DNA of 39,152 bases from JARICQ01 sp964527205 (GTDB taxonomy: Bacteria > Bacillota > Clostridia > Tissierellales > Tissierellaceae), in NCBI GenBank assembly GCA_964527205.1, contig CAZGQG010000019.1, positions 1-39,152 on the forward strand. The letters run 5' to 3'. The position numbers were made by a program, and so were the translations under genes. Below are positions 6,506-15,873 of this stretch, in pieces. The notes under the pieces were generated by a model. That model was not told the origin of the DNA, did not search any database, and saw only the letters and a list, made by a program, of their open reading frames with translations. Numbering within the stretch: position 1 is the first letter of the stretch; every line of letters starts with the position of its first letter.

Positions 6506-7307
6506 GGTTTATGACCTCACTATATATTCTATGGTAAAACTCATCATCAAATTCTATATCATTCCAAATTTCTTGAGACCTTATTCCCTGGGCTACCAAC
6601 ATATATAAGCCATTTACGGATTTGATCCCTAGTTCTCTTCCCATCTTTAAAAGCTTTGTTTCCAAGGGATTATATATTAAATCAATAACTGCTTCAGATC
6701 TAACTAAGACCTTTTTCTCTATTGGACTCTCCTCTATATGGGGATACATGCCTAGGGGTGTGGTATTTATTATTATGTCTATATCTCCCAATGCCCTTAA
6801 AGTCTTGTAATCTATTATAGCTGAGTTTCCATATAGATTCTCCACTCCCTTTGGATCTCTACTTACAAGGACTATTTCTTCCGCCCCATGGTTTTTTAAA
6901 TAATAGTAGACACTCTTAGCCCCTCCACCAGTCCCTAGTATAAAGGCCCTTTTCCCACTTATCTCTATATTGTTTCTTCTTAAGGTTTTTCCAAAGCCAT
7001 AATAATCTGTATTATATCCCTTTATTTTACCTTTTTCAAGTTTTAAGGTATTTATAGAAGCAATCATCCTTGCCTCATCTGATATATCCTCAATATACTT
7101 TAGGGCTTCTTCCTTGTAGGGTATGGTTATATTAAATCCTTTGATTTCCCCTGTTTTTATCTTATCTATCAGACCCTCTAGCCCAGCCTTGTCAGTTTCA
7201 TAGAGATCATAGGTCCCCTTGATGCCCCTATTTTCAAATATTATCCTGTGAAGGACTGGTGAGAAACTATGACCCAAGCTCTTTCCTATCAAAGCATATC
7301 TATCCAC
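6495..7307 (-). CDS. aroE: Shikimate dehydrogenase (NADP-dependent)
   Basis: A 270-residue enzyme that reduces 3-dehydroshikimate to shikimate. The substrate domain has GKSLGHSFSPVLHR (Ser pair binding the carboxylate), NITIPYKEE with catalytic Lys, and NTDYYGF with catalytic Asp. The cofactor domain has the Rossmann motif LGTGGGAKSVYYYL, followed by VSRDPKG for the nucleotide phosphate. It overlaps aroC by 8 nt and aroK by 11 nt, consistent with coupled translation within one operon. Confidence 0.96.
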   Translation of the reverse strand: MDRYALIGKSLGHSFSPVLHRIIFENRGIKGTYDLYETDKAGLEGLIDKIKTGEIKGFNITIPYKEEALKYIEDISDEARMIASINTLKLEKGKIKGYNTDYYGFGKTLRRNNIEISGKRAFILGTGGGAKSVYYYLKNHGAEEIVLVSRDPKGVENLYGNSAIIDYKTLRALGDIDIIINTTPLGMYPHIEESPIEKKVLVRSEAVIDLIYNPLETKLLKMGRELGIKSVNGLYMLVAQGIRSQEIWNDIEFDDEFYHRIYSEVINHVK

Positions 7308-8382
7308 CTTGAATCACATCCCATATAGCAATTGCAGCTACAGCTTCTACTACTGGGAGAGCCCTTAAGACTATGCAGGGATCATGCCTTCCCCTTATGA
7401 CCAGTTCTATATTTTCTCCTTTGGAAATATCAACGGTCCTTTGTTTTTTACCTATGGAGGGAGTTGGCTTAAAGGCTGCCCTAAATATAAGGGGCATTCC
7501 ATTTGATATGCCACCAAGTATTCCCCCATTATTATTGCTGTAGGTCCTTATCTTCTCCTCTTCATCTATATAATACTGATCGTTGGCCTGTGAGCCCTGC
7601 ATCCTTGATATTGGAAATCCAGCTCCAAATTCTAGCCCCTTGAGCCCAGGTATGGAGAATAAAAGACTGGATATTACACTTTCCAAGGAATCAAAGAAGG
7701 GAGATCCTATACCTGGAGGTAAATTTATTACAGCACATTCTACTATACCCCCTATGGAATCCTCTTCCTCTCTGACCTTCTTTATCAGCTTTTGCATTTC
7801 TATTCCTCTTATCTTATCTAGGACTGGAAAATCTTCTTCTTTTAGCTTAACTAGCTGATCACTTTCAATATAGGTAGGATGGAAATAGGGGTCTTCTATT
7901 TCTCCTATACTCTTTATATGACTGCCTATATCTATGCCCTTGGCCTCTAGGATCTGCTTGGCTATTGCTCCTGCAAAGACTAGAGGAGCTGTAAGCCTCC
8001 CTGAAAAATGGCCTCCACCCCTATAATCCTCATGTCCTGAGTATTTTATGTGTCCAGTAAAATCAGCATGGCCTGGCCTGATTTTATCCCTTATAGCTTC
8101 ATAGTCCTTAGATCTTGAATCTTTATTTCTAATAATTGCAGTTAGGGGTGTTCCTGTGGTTTTATTCTGGAAGTAGCCACTTAGTATTTCAAAGTCGTCC
8201 CCTTCCACTCTTGATGTGGAAAGCTCGTTTCTTCCCGGTGCCCTTCTTCTCATTTCAAAGGCTATGTAGTCCATATCTAAAGTAAGTCCTGGGGGGAGTC
8301 CATCTATGGTAATTCCAATGGCTGGCCCATGGGATTCCCCAAATATTGACAATTTAATATTTCTACCCCATATTCCACTCAT
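7300..8382 (-). CDS. aroC: Chorismate synthase
   Basis: A 360-residue enzyme that removes phosphate from EPSP to give chorismate, using reduced FMN. Signatures are FGESHGPAIGITIDGLPPG at the N terminus, YRGGGHFSGRLTAPLVFAGA with the FMN-binding region, and RGRHDPCIVLRALPVVEAVA near the C terminus. No fused flavin reductase domain is present, so reduced FMN must come from elsewhere in the cell. It overlaps aroA by 20 nt upstream. Confidence 0.97.
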   Translation of the reverse strand: MSGIWGRNIKLSIFGESHGPAIGITIDGLPPGLTLDMDYIAFEMRRRAPGRNELSTSRVEGDDFEILSGYFQNKTTGTPLTAIIRNKDSRSKDYEAIRDKIRPGHADFTGHIKYSGHEDYRGGGHFSGRLTAPLVFAGAIAKQILEAKGIDIGSHIKSIGEIEDPYFHPTYIESDQLVKLKEEDFPVLDKIRGIEMQKLIKKVREEEDSIGGIVECAVINLPPGIGSPFFDSLESVISSLLFSIPGLKGLEFGAGFPISRMQGSQANDQYYIDEEEKIRTYSNNNGGILGGISNGMPLIFRAAFKPTPSIGKKQRTVDISKGENIELVIRGRHDPCIVLRALPVVEAVAAIAIWDVIQGG

Positions 8383-9652
8383 CTATCTTTCCTCCTAATC
8401 TTTGGAAATCCTCCCAAAATCCTGGATAGGATTTATTAACTACTGTGCTATTTCTTATAATTAATCCTTCCTGGCACCCTATAGAGGCTATGGCCAGGGC
8501 CATTGCTATTCGGTGGTCATTCCAAGTATCCACGGTCCCACCCCTTAAGAATTTCTTTCCCCTTATCTCAAGGCCATCTTCTAATTCTCTTACATCCCCT
8601 CCGATTTTATTTAATTCCACTGCCATGGCCTTTAGCCTATCTGATTCTTTTATTCTAAGCCTTCCTGCATTTACTATCCTAGTGGTCCCCTGGCTTAGGG
8701 CTCCCAGGGTTGCAAGTATAGGCACCAGATCTGGACACTGGGATGCATCTATTTCTATTCCCCTAGTCTCTGACTTTTTAGCCCTAAGCTTTTCTCCTAG
8801 TTGGATATCTCCACCCATTCTTTTCACTATATCTATTATGGCCCTGTCTCCTTGAAGGGAATCTTCCCTAAGGCCACTAAGACTTATATCTCCACCTAAT
8901 ATAGCTGCCACAATAAAAAAGGCTGCCTGGGAGTAGTCTCCCTCTACAAAATAATCCCTGTTTTTATATTCTTGGTCTCCCCTTATAAAAAACTCTTCAT
9001 AATTCCTATTTTCTATCTCTACTCCAAAGTCCTTTAAGGTTTCAATGGTCATATCAACATATCCCTTTGATTCAAGCTCTGTAGTAAGAATAATCCTTGA
9101 ATCTCCCTCCACTAGGGGCAGGGCAAAGAGAAGTCCTGTTATAAACTGGGAGCTGATATTTCCTGCCAGGGAAAACTCCCCTGATTTTAAGCCTCCGTAT
9201 ATTGTAAGGGGAAGTTTCCCCCCTGTGTTTTCATACTTAAGGCCCTCTTGATGGAATATTTCATAGTAGGGATCTAGAGGCCTTTCCCCAAGCTTAGCTC
9301 CTCCAATAAAACTCATCTTTTCACTGGCCAGGGCAGCTAGGGGTATTAAAAATCTTAGGGTAGAGCCTGATTCATTGGCATCAATGATGTCTTCACTTAG
9401 CTCTACTCCTCCCCTTCCCTCTATCTCTATCCTTCCAAGTCCAGACCTATCCTGGCTCCTGATTTTATACTTGCTTCCCAGGGCTTCCATTCCCTTAAGA
9501 GTGGCTCTTATATCTTCTGAAAATATTAAATTATCTATCCTAGACCTGCCCTGGGCCAGGCCTGCTCCTATTATTGCCCTATGGCTAGAACTTTTAGAAG
9601 GAGGCACCCTTAAATTACCCCTTAGCTTTCTTGATGTAATTTTTATATCCAT
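8363..9652 (-). CDS. aroA: 3-phosphoshikimate 1-carboxyvinyltransferase (EPSP synthase)
   Basis: A 429-residue enzyme that joins phosphoenolpyruvate and shikimate 3-phosphate. Substrate motifs are visible in order: PSKSSSHRAIIGAGLA (Lys/Ser binding), NESGSTLRFLIPLAAL, ISSQFITGLLFALPLV, GDYSQAAFFIVA, RLRIKESDRLKAM, and WNDHRIAMALAIA at the C terminus. The glycine-rich loop reads NESGST, whereas the E. coli-type enzyme has NAGTAM. The start follows AGGAGGTTTAT closely. It sits 9 nt after aroB and overlaps aroC. Confidence 0.96.
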   Translation of the reverse strand: MDIKITSRKLRGNLRVPPSKSSSHRAIIGAGLAQGRSRIDNLIFSEDIRATLKGMEALGSKYKIRSQDRSGLGRIEIEGRGGVELSEDIIDANESGSTLRFLIPLAALASEKMSFIGGAKLGERPLDPYYEIFHQEGLKYENTGGKLPLTIYGGLKSGEFSLAGNISSQFITGLLFALPLVEGDSRIILTTELESKGYVDMTIETLKDFGVEIENRNYEEFFIRGDQEYKNRDYFVEGDYSQAAFFIVAAILGGDISLSGLREDSLQGDRAIIDIVKRMGGDIQLGEKLRAKKSETRGIEIDASQCPDLVPILATLGALSQGTTRIVNAGRLRIKESDRLKAMAVELNKIGGDVRELEDGLEIRGKKFLRGGTVDTWNDHRIAMALAIASIGCQEGLIIRNSTVVNKSYPGFWEDFQRLGGKIDEWNMG

Positions 9653-9661
9653 ATAAACCTC

Positions 9662-10717
9662 CTAAATAAAGTCTTCCATGTCTTCCATACTTATCTCTTT
9701 TATAAAGGCCCTTCCTATTTCTTCTAACAATACAATATTTATAGAATCTCCAGATCTTTTTTTATCCCTTGAAACCAGCTCTATTAGGCTTTTTCTATCT
9801 ATTTCTGGCATTTTATAGTCCAGTTGGTATTTTTTAAGTATTTCTTTTATCTTTTCACTGGTTCCCGGTCTTGTCAGCCCTTGTTCCTCACTTTTCTTAC
9901 TTATATGATAGATCCCAATGGCCACCGCTTGTCCATGACTATAATTATAATCATAGTATTTTTCAATAGCGTGACCTAGGGTATGGCCTAAATTAAGGAG
10001 CATCCGCTCTCCCCTATCCATTTCATCTCTTTCAACTATGTCTCTCTTTATATCTAAGGACCTCCATATTATATCTTCTATATGACCTGAAAACTCTTCT
10101 TCCCCATAGGCAAGGAGTTTGTCAAAGAGATCCTTGTCTCTGATACAGGCATATTTAATTAGCTCTCCCATACCATCTTTAAAATTTTCTTTATCCAAAG
10201 TTTCTAAGAGTCCTGGGTCTATAAAAACTGCCAGAGGCTGGTAAAAACTTCCTACTAGATTTTTACCCTGCCTCAGATTTATAGCCACCTTGCCACCAAT
10301 ACTACTGTCAATTTGTGCTAGAAGGCTTGTGGGCATTTGTATGAAATCTATCCCTCTAAGAAAGCTTGATGCTGCAAAACCCGCCAGATCTCCCACTACT
10401 CCTCCACCAAAGGCAAGGATCAGATCCCTTCTAGTCATGGAAAAATGGATAAGCTCACTGTATATATATTCTAAGGTCTCCAGAGACTTGCTCTTCTCTC
10501 CTGGATGCACTACTATCCTCTTCACCTGGAAACCACTGGCCCTTAAGTTCTTCTCTAAGTCCTCCCCATAAAGTTTATCTAGATTCCTATCTGTTATTAT
10601 GCTTATCCTTTCGCCCCTAGCATAGGGCTTTATCATCTCTCCAATTCTCTTAATTAATCCTTTTTCTATATATATTTTGTATTCTTTTCCTGGTATATTT
10701 ACGGATAATATTTTCAT
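9662..10717 (-). CDS. aroB: 3-dehydroquinate synthase
   Basis: A 351-residue NAD- and metal-dependent cyclase converting DAHP to 3-dehydroquinate. Hallmarks are FGGGVVGDLAGFAASSFLRG (NAD binding), PTSLLAQIDSSIGGKVAIN, GELIKYACI with the metal-ligand Glu, and LLNLGHTLGHAIEKYYDY with His ligands, followed by SHGQAVAIGI. All catalytic segments look intact. It begins 1 nt after the aroF stop and ends 9 nt before aroA. Confidence 0.96.
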   Translation of the reverse strand: MKILSVNIPGKEYKIYIEKGLIKRIGEMIKPYARGERISIITDRNLDKLYGEDLEKNLRASGFQVKRIVVHPGEKSKSLETLEYIYSELIHFSMTRRDLILAFGGGVVGDLAGFAASSFLRGIDFIQMPTSLLAQIDSSIGGKVAINLRQGKNLVGSFYQPLAVFIDPGLLETLDKENFKDGMGELIKYACIRDKDLFDKLLAYGEEEFSGHIEDIIWRSLDIKRDIVERDEMDRGERMLLNLGHTLGHAIEKYYDYNYSHGQAVAIGIYHISKKSEEQGLTRPGTSEKIKEILKKYQLDYKMPEIDRKSLIELVSRDKKRSGDSINIVLLEEIGRAFIKEISMEDMEDFI

Positions 10718-10718
10718 C

Positions 10719-11732
10719 CTATATTTCCCTATTTTCTATCTGGGCTAATTTCTCCAGGGTCCTTACCAGCTGTTGAAATCTCTGAGGGGTTATGGATTGT
10801 TCACCATCGCATTTAGCATTGTTTGGATCATTGTGAACCTCTACCATTATTCCATCTGCCCCTACAGCTATGGCAGCCTTTGCCAGAGGCTCTACCAGCC
10901 ACCAGATTCCTGTTCCGTGGCTTGGGTCCACTATTATAGGTAGATGGCTTAGCTTTTTTATAACCGGTATGGCACTTAGGTCTAAGGTGTTTCTAGTATA
11001 GTCCTCAAAGGTCCTTATCCCTCTTTCACAAAGTATTACATTTTCATTGCCTCCAGCCATAATATATTCTGCAGACATTAAAAATTCCTTTATAGTAGCA
11101 GACATACCTCTTTTAAGAAGAACTGGCTTTCTTGTCCTCCCTACTTCCTTTAAGAGTTCAAAGTTTTGCATACTTCTTGCACCAATCTGAATCACATCTA
11201 TATCATCCATATATTTTCCTACCTGTTCTGGGGACATGAGCTCTGTAACTATTGGAAGCCCAGTTTCCTCTCTGGCAAGCTTTAAAAGCTCCAGGCCCTC
11301 CTCACCCATACCTTGGAAACTATAGGGAGATGTCCTAGGTTTAAAGGCTCCACCCCTTAAAAATCTTGCACCGGATTTCTTCACTGAAGAGGCAATTTCC
11401 AATATTTGCTCCTTGCTTTCTATGGAGCAGGGTCCTGCAATAATTGATATTTTCTTGCCTCCAATACTTTCCTCTCCCACTTTTATAATTGAGTTTTCTT
11501 CATGGAAGATTCTATTTGCTTTTTTATAGGGTTCTTGCACATATATTAGCTTCTTAACTGCCCTGTTTGATTTTATAAGACCAGGATCTATATTTGTAAG
11601 ATCTCCAACCAGGCCTATTATGTGCTTGTTGGAATCCTGGGACTCATTTATTTCACAACCTAGGCTTTCTAATTTCTTTTTTAACTTGTCTATTTCAACT
11701 TGCTCTGCATTTTCATTGAGTATTAATATCAT
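10719..11732 (-). CDS. aroF: 3-deoxy-7-phosphoheptulonate (DAHP) synthase with N-terminal regulatory domain
   Basis: A 337-residue enzyme that condenses phosphoenolpyruvate with erythrose 4-phosphate, first step of the pathway. Residues 1 to about 65 form a ferredoxin-like domain as in the Thermotoga enzyme, where it mediates feedback inhibition. The catalytic barrel shows IIAGPCSIES (98-107), RGGAFKPRTSPYSFQG (126-141), IQIGARSMQN, CERGIRTFE, DPSHGTG and EVHNDP. There is no chorismate mutase fusion. It leads the aro genes 59 nt after the DUF2254 gene, with AAAGGAGA as RBS; the short leader leaves no room for a T-box. Confidence 0.96.
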   Translation of the reverse strand: MILILNENAEQVEIDKLKKKLESLGCEINESQDSNKHIIGLVGDLTNIDPGLIKSNRAVKKLIYVQEPYKKANRIFHEENSIIKVGEESIGGKKISIIAGPCSIESKEQILEIASSVKKSGARFLRGGAFKPRTSPYSFQGMGEEGLELLKLAREETGLPIVTELMSPEQVGKYMDDIDVIQIGARSMQNFELLKEVGRTRKPVLLKRGMSATIKEFLMSAEYIMAGGNENVILCERGIRTFEDYTRNTLDLSAIPVIKKLSHLPIIVDPSHGTGIWWLVEPLAKAAIAVGADGIMVEVHNDPNNAKCDGEQSITPQRFQQLVRTLEKLAQIENREI

Positions 11733-11791
11733 ATTGATCTTCTCCTTTAATCAAAATCTAGCTGGCCCTAGCAGCCTTTAATCTATTCTCC

Positions 11792-13066
11792 CTAGCCAAT
11801 TTCAGCCTTTGCTCTTTCCAGCATATATATATCTAATTCATGACTGAAGCTATCCCTGGCACTTTCATATATATAATCCCTGAATTCTAATATTTCATCC
11901 TTCTTTTCTTTTCTAGCAGAATTATAAATAGTTTTAAGAGCATTTAGCATTGCTAGGACAATTGAAATATCTTCTTTTCCATAGTGAATTATTTGATAGA
12001 AGGTAAAATACAGATCTTCCTTAAAATCAAAGTCATCATATATCAATTCTGCCTTTGAATCTTCCTCTCTGGCAATAATATACTTGCCCTTTATGCTTCC
12101 AAGTTTGCTAATAAGGACACCTAGTATATTTATGCAGTGTATGGCTGTGTTTGGATCATTTATTCCTGGAGACAGGGCCCTTAAAGTTATATCAACAATC
12201 TTTTGTAGGGAAAACCTATAGTCATTGTATTCTATTCTTTCTTCTACTATGGTAAATTCCTCAATTATATCTTCTTCTAGATCCTTATCTAATTCATCCT
12301 GGTTATGATAAAGGGTGCCTATTTTTTGATTTTCAGATACAAACTCTCCTATATCAGCTTCAAATACAAGCTTAGCTTCTAAATCTTTTAATAATCTTAA
12401 TATATTTTTAAAGTCTATTAATTCCAAATATCCATTCCTATCGGAAGAAATTTCTAACTTGGATCTAAAGATACCTATGTCATATTCATCTACAATCTCT
12501 TGATTTTTTCTTTGTTCTAAGCCTCTTTCTATTATTGTATAGGATTCATCATAGAGTCTACTTATGAGTTTAGTTGCCTGTATAGAGGAAGATACCCTAA
12601 ATACAAATATTACAAAATAAACTATACAAAGTGCAGAGTATATCACTGCTATGGTTGCGGATAAGACCTGGTATTCAGCAAAAACGTTTCTCATGAAAAA
12701 CAAGGTAAGTATGCAGTAGAAAAATCCACCTATAAATATTCCTAAAACCTTCATGGTTATCTTATCTGTCAAGAAGTTGTTAACCACCCTAGGAGAAAAT
12801 TCCGATGAATACATGGTAAGGACTACCATTATTGTAGAAAATGTAAAGGTTGTAATGGTAAGAAGAGATCCTGCCAGGGTACTTAGGATAAGTTTTGATA
12901 ATTCTACACTTGTAAGTAAAAAGAATGGTATGTATTCAAGTATGGGAATTATCTTTGAATCGATTAGTATTACTATAATAGCAATTAGGGCAGAGGCCAA
13001 TATAGACCTTCCCAGTTGCATCCACATTGTGTTATTTCTATAAAAGACTTTAATCCTATCTAGCAT
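11792..13066 (-). CDS. DUF2254 predicted membrane protein
   Basis: A 424-residue protein with about four hydrophobic segments in the first 160 residues (the first two around 17-38 and 45-82), followed by a long soluble domain. The family signature LSPGINDPNTAIHCINILG lies around residue 300, and TTFTFSTIMVVLTMYSSEFSPR early in the protein is also typical. DUF2254 proteins are widespread and uncharacterised. It lies 59 nt upstream of aroF with no clear hairpin between, so it may share a transcript with the aro operon. A terminator separates it from arcC. No functional link to aromatic synthesis is apparent. Confidence 0.85.
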   Translation of the reverse strand: MLDRIKVFYRNNTMWMQLGRSILASALIAIIVILIDSKIIPILEYIPFFLLTSVELSKLILSTLAGSLLTITTFTFSTIMVVLTMYSSEFSPRVVNNFLTDKITMKVLGIFIGGFFYCILTLFFMRNVFAEYQVLSATIAVIYSALCIVYFVIFVFRVSSSIQATKLISRLYDESYTIIERGLEQRKNQEIVDEYDIGIFRSKLEISSDRNGYLELIDFKNILRLLKDLEAKLVFEADIGEFVSENQKIGTLYHNQDELDKDLEEDIIEEFTIVEERIEYNDYRFSLQKIVDITLRALSPGINDPNTAIHCINILGVLISKLGSIKGKYIIAREEDSKAELIYDDFDFKEDLYFTFYQIIHYGKEDISIVLAMLNALKTIYNSARKEKKDEILEFRDYIYESARDSFSHELDIYMLERAKAEIG

Positions 13067-13171
13067 AAGATCACTCTCACTTTCATCCTTATTTTAAGCT
13101 ATAATTTTATAAATAATCTAGATCTGATGATTTAAGCTCATTTTTTATATTATACCACTTTTAATGATTTT

Positions 13172-13198
13172 AAAAAATATTCCTATGAATAGGAATAT
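13172..13198 (-). terminator. arcC terminator
   Basis: Perfect stem ATATTCCTA / TAGGAATAT (13177-13185 and 13190-13198) with a TGAA loop and a T run on the minus-strand side, 6 nt after the arcC stop. Confidence 0.85.
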
Positions 13199-13203
13199 CT
13201 TTA

Positions 13204-14136
13204 TTAATCCTTAATAATTGTTCCACTGGACTTTGACAGGGCATTCCTTGCATTTTCCAGGGATGTGATAATGGAAGTTCTTCCCTCCTTGGACTTTACA
13301 AATTCTACTGCTGCCCTTATCTTAGGAAGCATACTCCCTGCTGCAAAATGTCCTTCTTCTATATAGGCTTCTGCCTCCATAGTTGTCATCCTGTCTAAAT
13401 CTATTTGATCTGGACTTCCAAAGTTTATAGACACCTTATCCACTGCAGTAAGTATGAATAATATCTCACAGTCTAATAATTCTCCTAATTTCCCACTGGC
13501 AAAATCCTTATCTATTACTGCAGGGACCCCAAGGAGCTGATCTCCCTTTCTTATGGTTGGGATTCCTCCTCCACCTACAGCTATGGTTATATGGCCCTTA
13601 TCCACCAAGTCTCTTATAACATCTATCTCCACTATATCTATAGGCCTTGGTGAAGCCACTACTCTCCTATAGCCCCTACCAGAGTCCTCTATCATAATAT
13701 AATCCTTATCTCTTTCTAAGATTCTAGCTTCTTCCCTTGTGTAAAATCCACCTATAGGTTTTGTGGGATTTTGGAAGGCCGGGTCATCCTCATCTACTAT
13801 TACCTGGGTGATTAGGGATATAACAGATTTTTTTATATTTCTCTTTTTAAGTTCATAGGATATGGCGTTTTGAAGATGGTATCCTATATAGCCCTGGCTC
13901 ATGGCTCCGGATTCTGGAAAGGGCATCTCTGGAGATTTGTCCTCATACTTGGATGCCAGTTCAAAGGCTAAATTAATCATGCCTACCTGGGGACCATTTC
14001 CATGGGCTATTACTACTTGATGACCCTCCTGGATCAAATCTACTATTGGCTTTGCTGTTTTTTTTACTATTGAAGCCTGCTCTTTGGGATTTGATCCTAG
14101 AGCATTGCCACCTAGGGCTATCATTATTTTACTCAT
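13204..14136 (-). CDS. arcC: Carbamate kinase
   Basis: A 310-residue kinase that makes ATP from carbamoyl phosphate, the last step of fermentative arginine or agmatine breakdown. Motifs: IALGGNALG at the N terminus, HGNGPQVG, TQVIVDEDDPAFQNPTKPIG with the mobile-domain loop, AVGGGGIPTI, and VIDKDFASGKLGE binding the nucleotide. Length is typical. It is monocistronic here, between terminators at 13172-13198 and 14217-14260. No arcA, arcB or antiporter gene is nearby, so its carbamoyl phosphate source lies elsewhere. RBS GGAGGTAAT. Confidence 0.96.
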   Translation of the reverse strand: MSKIMIALGGNALGSNPKEQASIVKKTAKPIVDLIQEGHQVVIAHGNGPQVGMINLAFELASKYEDKSPEMPFPESGAMSQGYIGYHLQNAISYELKKRNIKKSVISLITQVIVDEDDPAFQNPTKPIGGFYTREEARILERDKDYIMIEDSGRGYRRVVASPRPIDIVEIDVIRDLVDKGHITIAVGGGGIPTIRKGDQLLGVPAVIDKDFASGKLGELLDCEILFILTAVDKVSINFGSPDQIDLDRMTTMEAEAYIEEGHFAAGSMLPKIRAAVEFVKSKEGRTSIITSLENARNALSKSSGTIIKD

Positions 14137-14216
14137 ATATTACCTCCATGATCTAGTCTTTATATCTCAATCTTTATTCTATTTTACCACAGTGCTTATT
14201 GAATCACTATAAATTT

Positions 14217-14260
14217 GTAAAAAAAGCTATAAAGTCATTTTTAATGTCCTCTATAGCTCT
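14217..14260 (-). terminator. Terminator of the glutamate-synthase-like gene
   Basis: Minus strand: AGCTATA (14258-14252), a loop of about 20 nt, TATAGCT (14231-14225), then a T run. The plus-strand side also has a T run, so it could work in both directions. Confidence 0.75.
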
Positions 14261-14266
14261 TTTTTC

Positions 14267-15820
14267 TTAAATTGTATTTAATTCTTCCTCTAGTATTTCC
14301 CCATATGTCTTAAGGCCTGATACTTGTTTTGAAAGTTCCGTTAGGGGCATTATATCTCTTCTATCAATATGCTCTAGACTAAATTTCCTATTTAAGGCCA
14401 TGAGTTGTCTAAGTCCTGTTGAAACTCTGTCTATATAGGAATATAGACCAATAGCTCCTGTGGACATTTCATCAACTTCATCCCCATAATACTCTCTTAG
14501 CTCTCTTATTCCCTGGAATATTTCTTCCTTTGTAGATCCAAATCTTTGAAAGTCCTTTGGAACTATGCCTTCTTCTAAAAGGTCCCCTACTTTTTTCCCA
14601 ACCATGGCCGCAGTCATAGCTGCCCTACCTATACCAATCATGCTAACATGGGGTGCAGCTAGGGATAGGCCCTTAAAGACCTGGTCCTCTGTAGCAAAGC
14701 CTCCAGCTATGGAGATTTGTGGTAGCTCATAGTTTTCTCCCTGCATTTTCTCTAAAATCCTATAGACTATGCTTTCCATATATACAGTAGGCATACCCCA
14801 TTCATTCATCATCTTGCTAGGGCTACTTCCTGTTCCACCACCAGCACCATCAAAGGTCACTAGATCTATTCCTCCCTTTGAGGCAATTTTAAGTATTTTT
14901 ATTAGATCCTTTGAGGCAAAGGGTCCAGTTTTAAAGCAAATTCTCTCTGCTCCTATTTCTCTTAAAGCCTTTATTCTCTTAAGTAATATTTCTTCATTCC
15001 ACATTGGAAGCCTGTCTACTTTTTCAAAGACTCTTCCAATTCCTCTTCTATATTTTTCTGCTATTTCTGGATCAGTTGGGTCTGGTATAATAGGAAAACC
15101 CTTTTCCTTTAATTCTATAGCCTTCTCAATATCTTCAATCCTTCCCATTCCCTGAATTCCCTTAGCACCCTGTCCAAACTTTAGCTCAACTGACTTAAGC
15201 CCTAATTCCTTTATCCCATATTCAAGAACTCCAAAATTATCATCATCATAATTAGCTTGGAGTACAATATCTCCATATCCCCTGTGGTATTTTCTAAAGC
15301 AAGCTACCATCTCTTCTATAAGGGGAGACTTTACTACTTTTCCCTTCTCTAAAACCAGTCCTGGATCTTTTCCAATAACTCCTTCTCCTATTACTACGGG
15401 TATTCCAGCAAGGGCAGCTCCTGAATAGTAGTCTCGCCAGTTTAGCTTGGCTATGGCTGGCAATATAATAGGGGCCTTGATCTTTACTGGATTTTTAATT
15501 CCAAATTCAGCTCCTATGTCTACATTTGGAAATGTAGCTTTATCACCATCCTCTTCACATCCTAGGACACCAAATACCTTGCCATCAATATTGAAGTGTG
15601 AAAAATCTAGGGGATAATCTTTTTCTGAGGCAAATTGATTTATATCTGTTTTAAAGGGATATATGGCCTCACTACCTCTTAGGGCAGACAAACCTATTTC
15701 ACAGGTCCCTGTACATGTATCTGTACAAACTGAACACATGCCAGAAAAAGGTGACAGATTATCTGGTGTCCTCATCCTTGTGTTTGTTATAGTGCTTCCA
15801 AGTTCTTTGCTATGAGTCAT
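14267..15820 (-). CDS. FMN-binding glutamate synthase-like protein (GltB2 domain)
   Basis: A 517-residue protein. The C-terminal two thirds match the FMN barrel of glutamate synthase: VELKFGQGAKGIQGMG, FKTGPFASKDL, FDGAGGGTGSSPSKMMNEWG (flavin phosphate site), SIAGGFATEDQ and IGIGRAAM. The glutaminase domain of true GltB is absent, and no gltD-like gene is adjacent, so a glutamate synthase role is not established. The N terminus carries a tight cluster, CSVCTDTCTGTC (Cys 29, 32, 36, 40), probably an iron-sulfur site. RBS is AAGGAGG. A perfect 10-bp inverted repeat lies about 55 nt upstream (15874-15898). It may be an FMN/Fe-S oxidoreductase of unknown substrate. Confidence 0.85.
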   Translation of the reverse strand: MTHSKELGSTITNTRMRTPDNLSPFSGMCSVCTDTCTGTCEIGLSALRGSEAIYPFKTDINQFASEKDYPLDFSHFNIDGKVFGVLGCEEDGDKATFPNVDIGAEFGIKNPVKIKAPIILPAIAKLNWRDYYSGAALAGIPVVIGEGVIGKDPGLVLEKGKVVKSPLIEEMVACFRKYHRGYGDIVLQANYDDDNFGVLEYGIKELGLKSVELKFGQGAKGIQGMGRIEDIEKAIELKEKGFPIIPDPTDPEIAEKYRRGIGRVFEKVDRLPMWNEEILLKRIKALREIGAERICFKTGPFASKDLIKILKIASKGGIDLVTFDGAGGGTGSSPSKMMNEWGMPTVYMESIVYRILEKMQGENYELPQISIAGGFATEDQVFKGLSLAAPHVSMIGIGRAAMTAAMVGKKVGDLLEEGIVPKDFQRFGSTKEEIFQGIRELREYYGDEVDEMSTGAIGLYSYIDRVSTGLRQLMALNRKFSLEHIDRRDIMPLTELSKQVSGLKTYGEILEEELNTI

Positions 15821-15873
15821 AATAAAAACCTCCTTGTTTTAAGCATCACTGCTAATTAAATTGTAATACTTTT

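Noticed and set aside
8445..8855. 136-residue plus-strand frame inside aroA
   Set aside because: Shadow of a well-conserved EPSP synthase gene.
11733..11791. T-box or other leader controlling aroF
   Set aside because: Only 59 nt separate the genes, far too short for a T-box, and only a weak 4-bp hairpin can be drawn.
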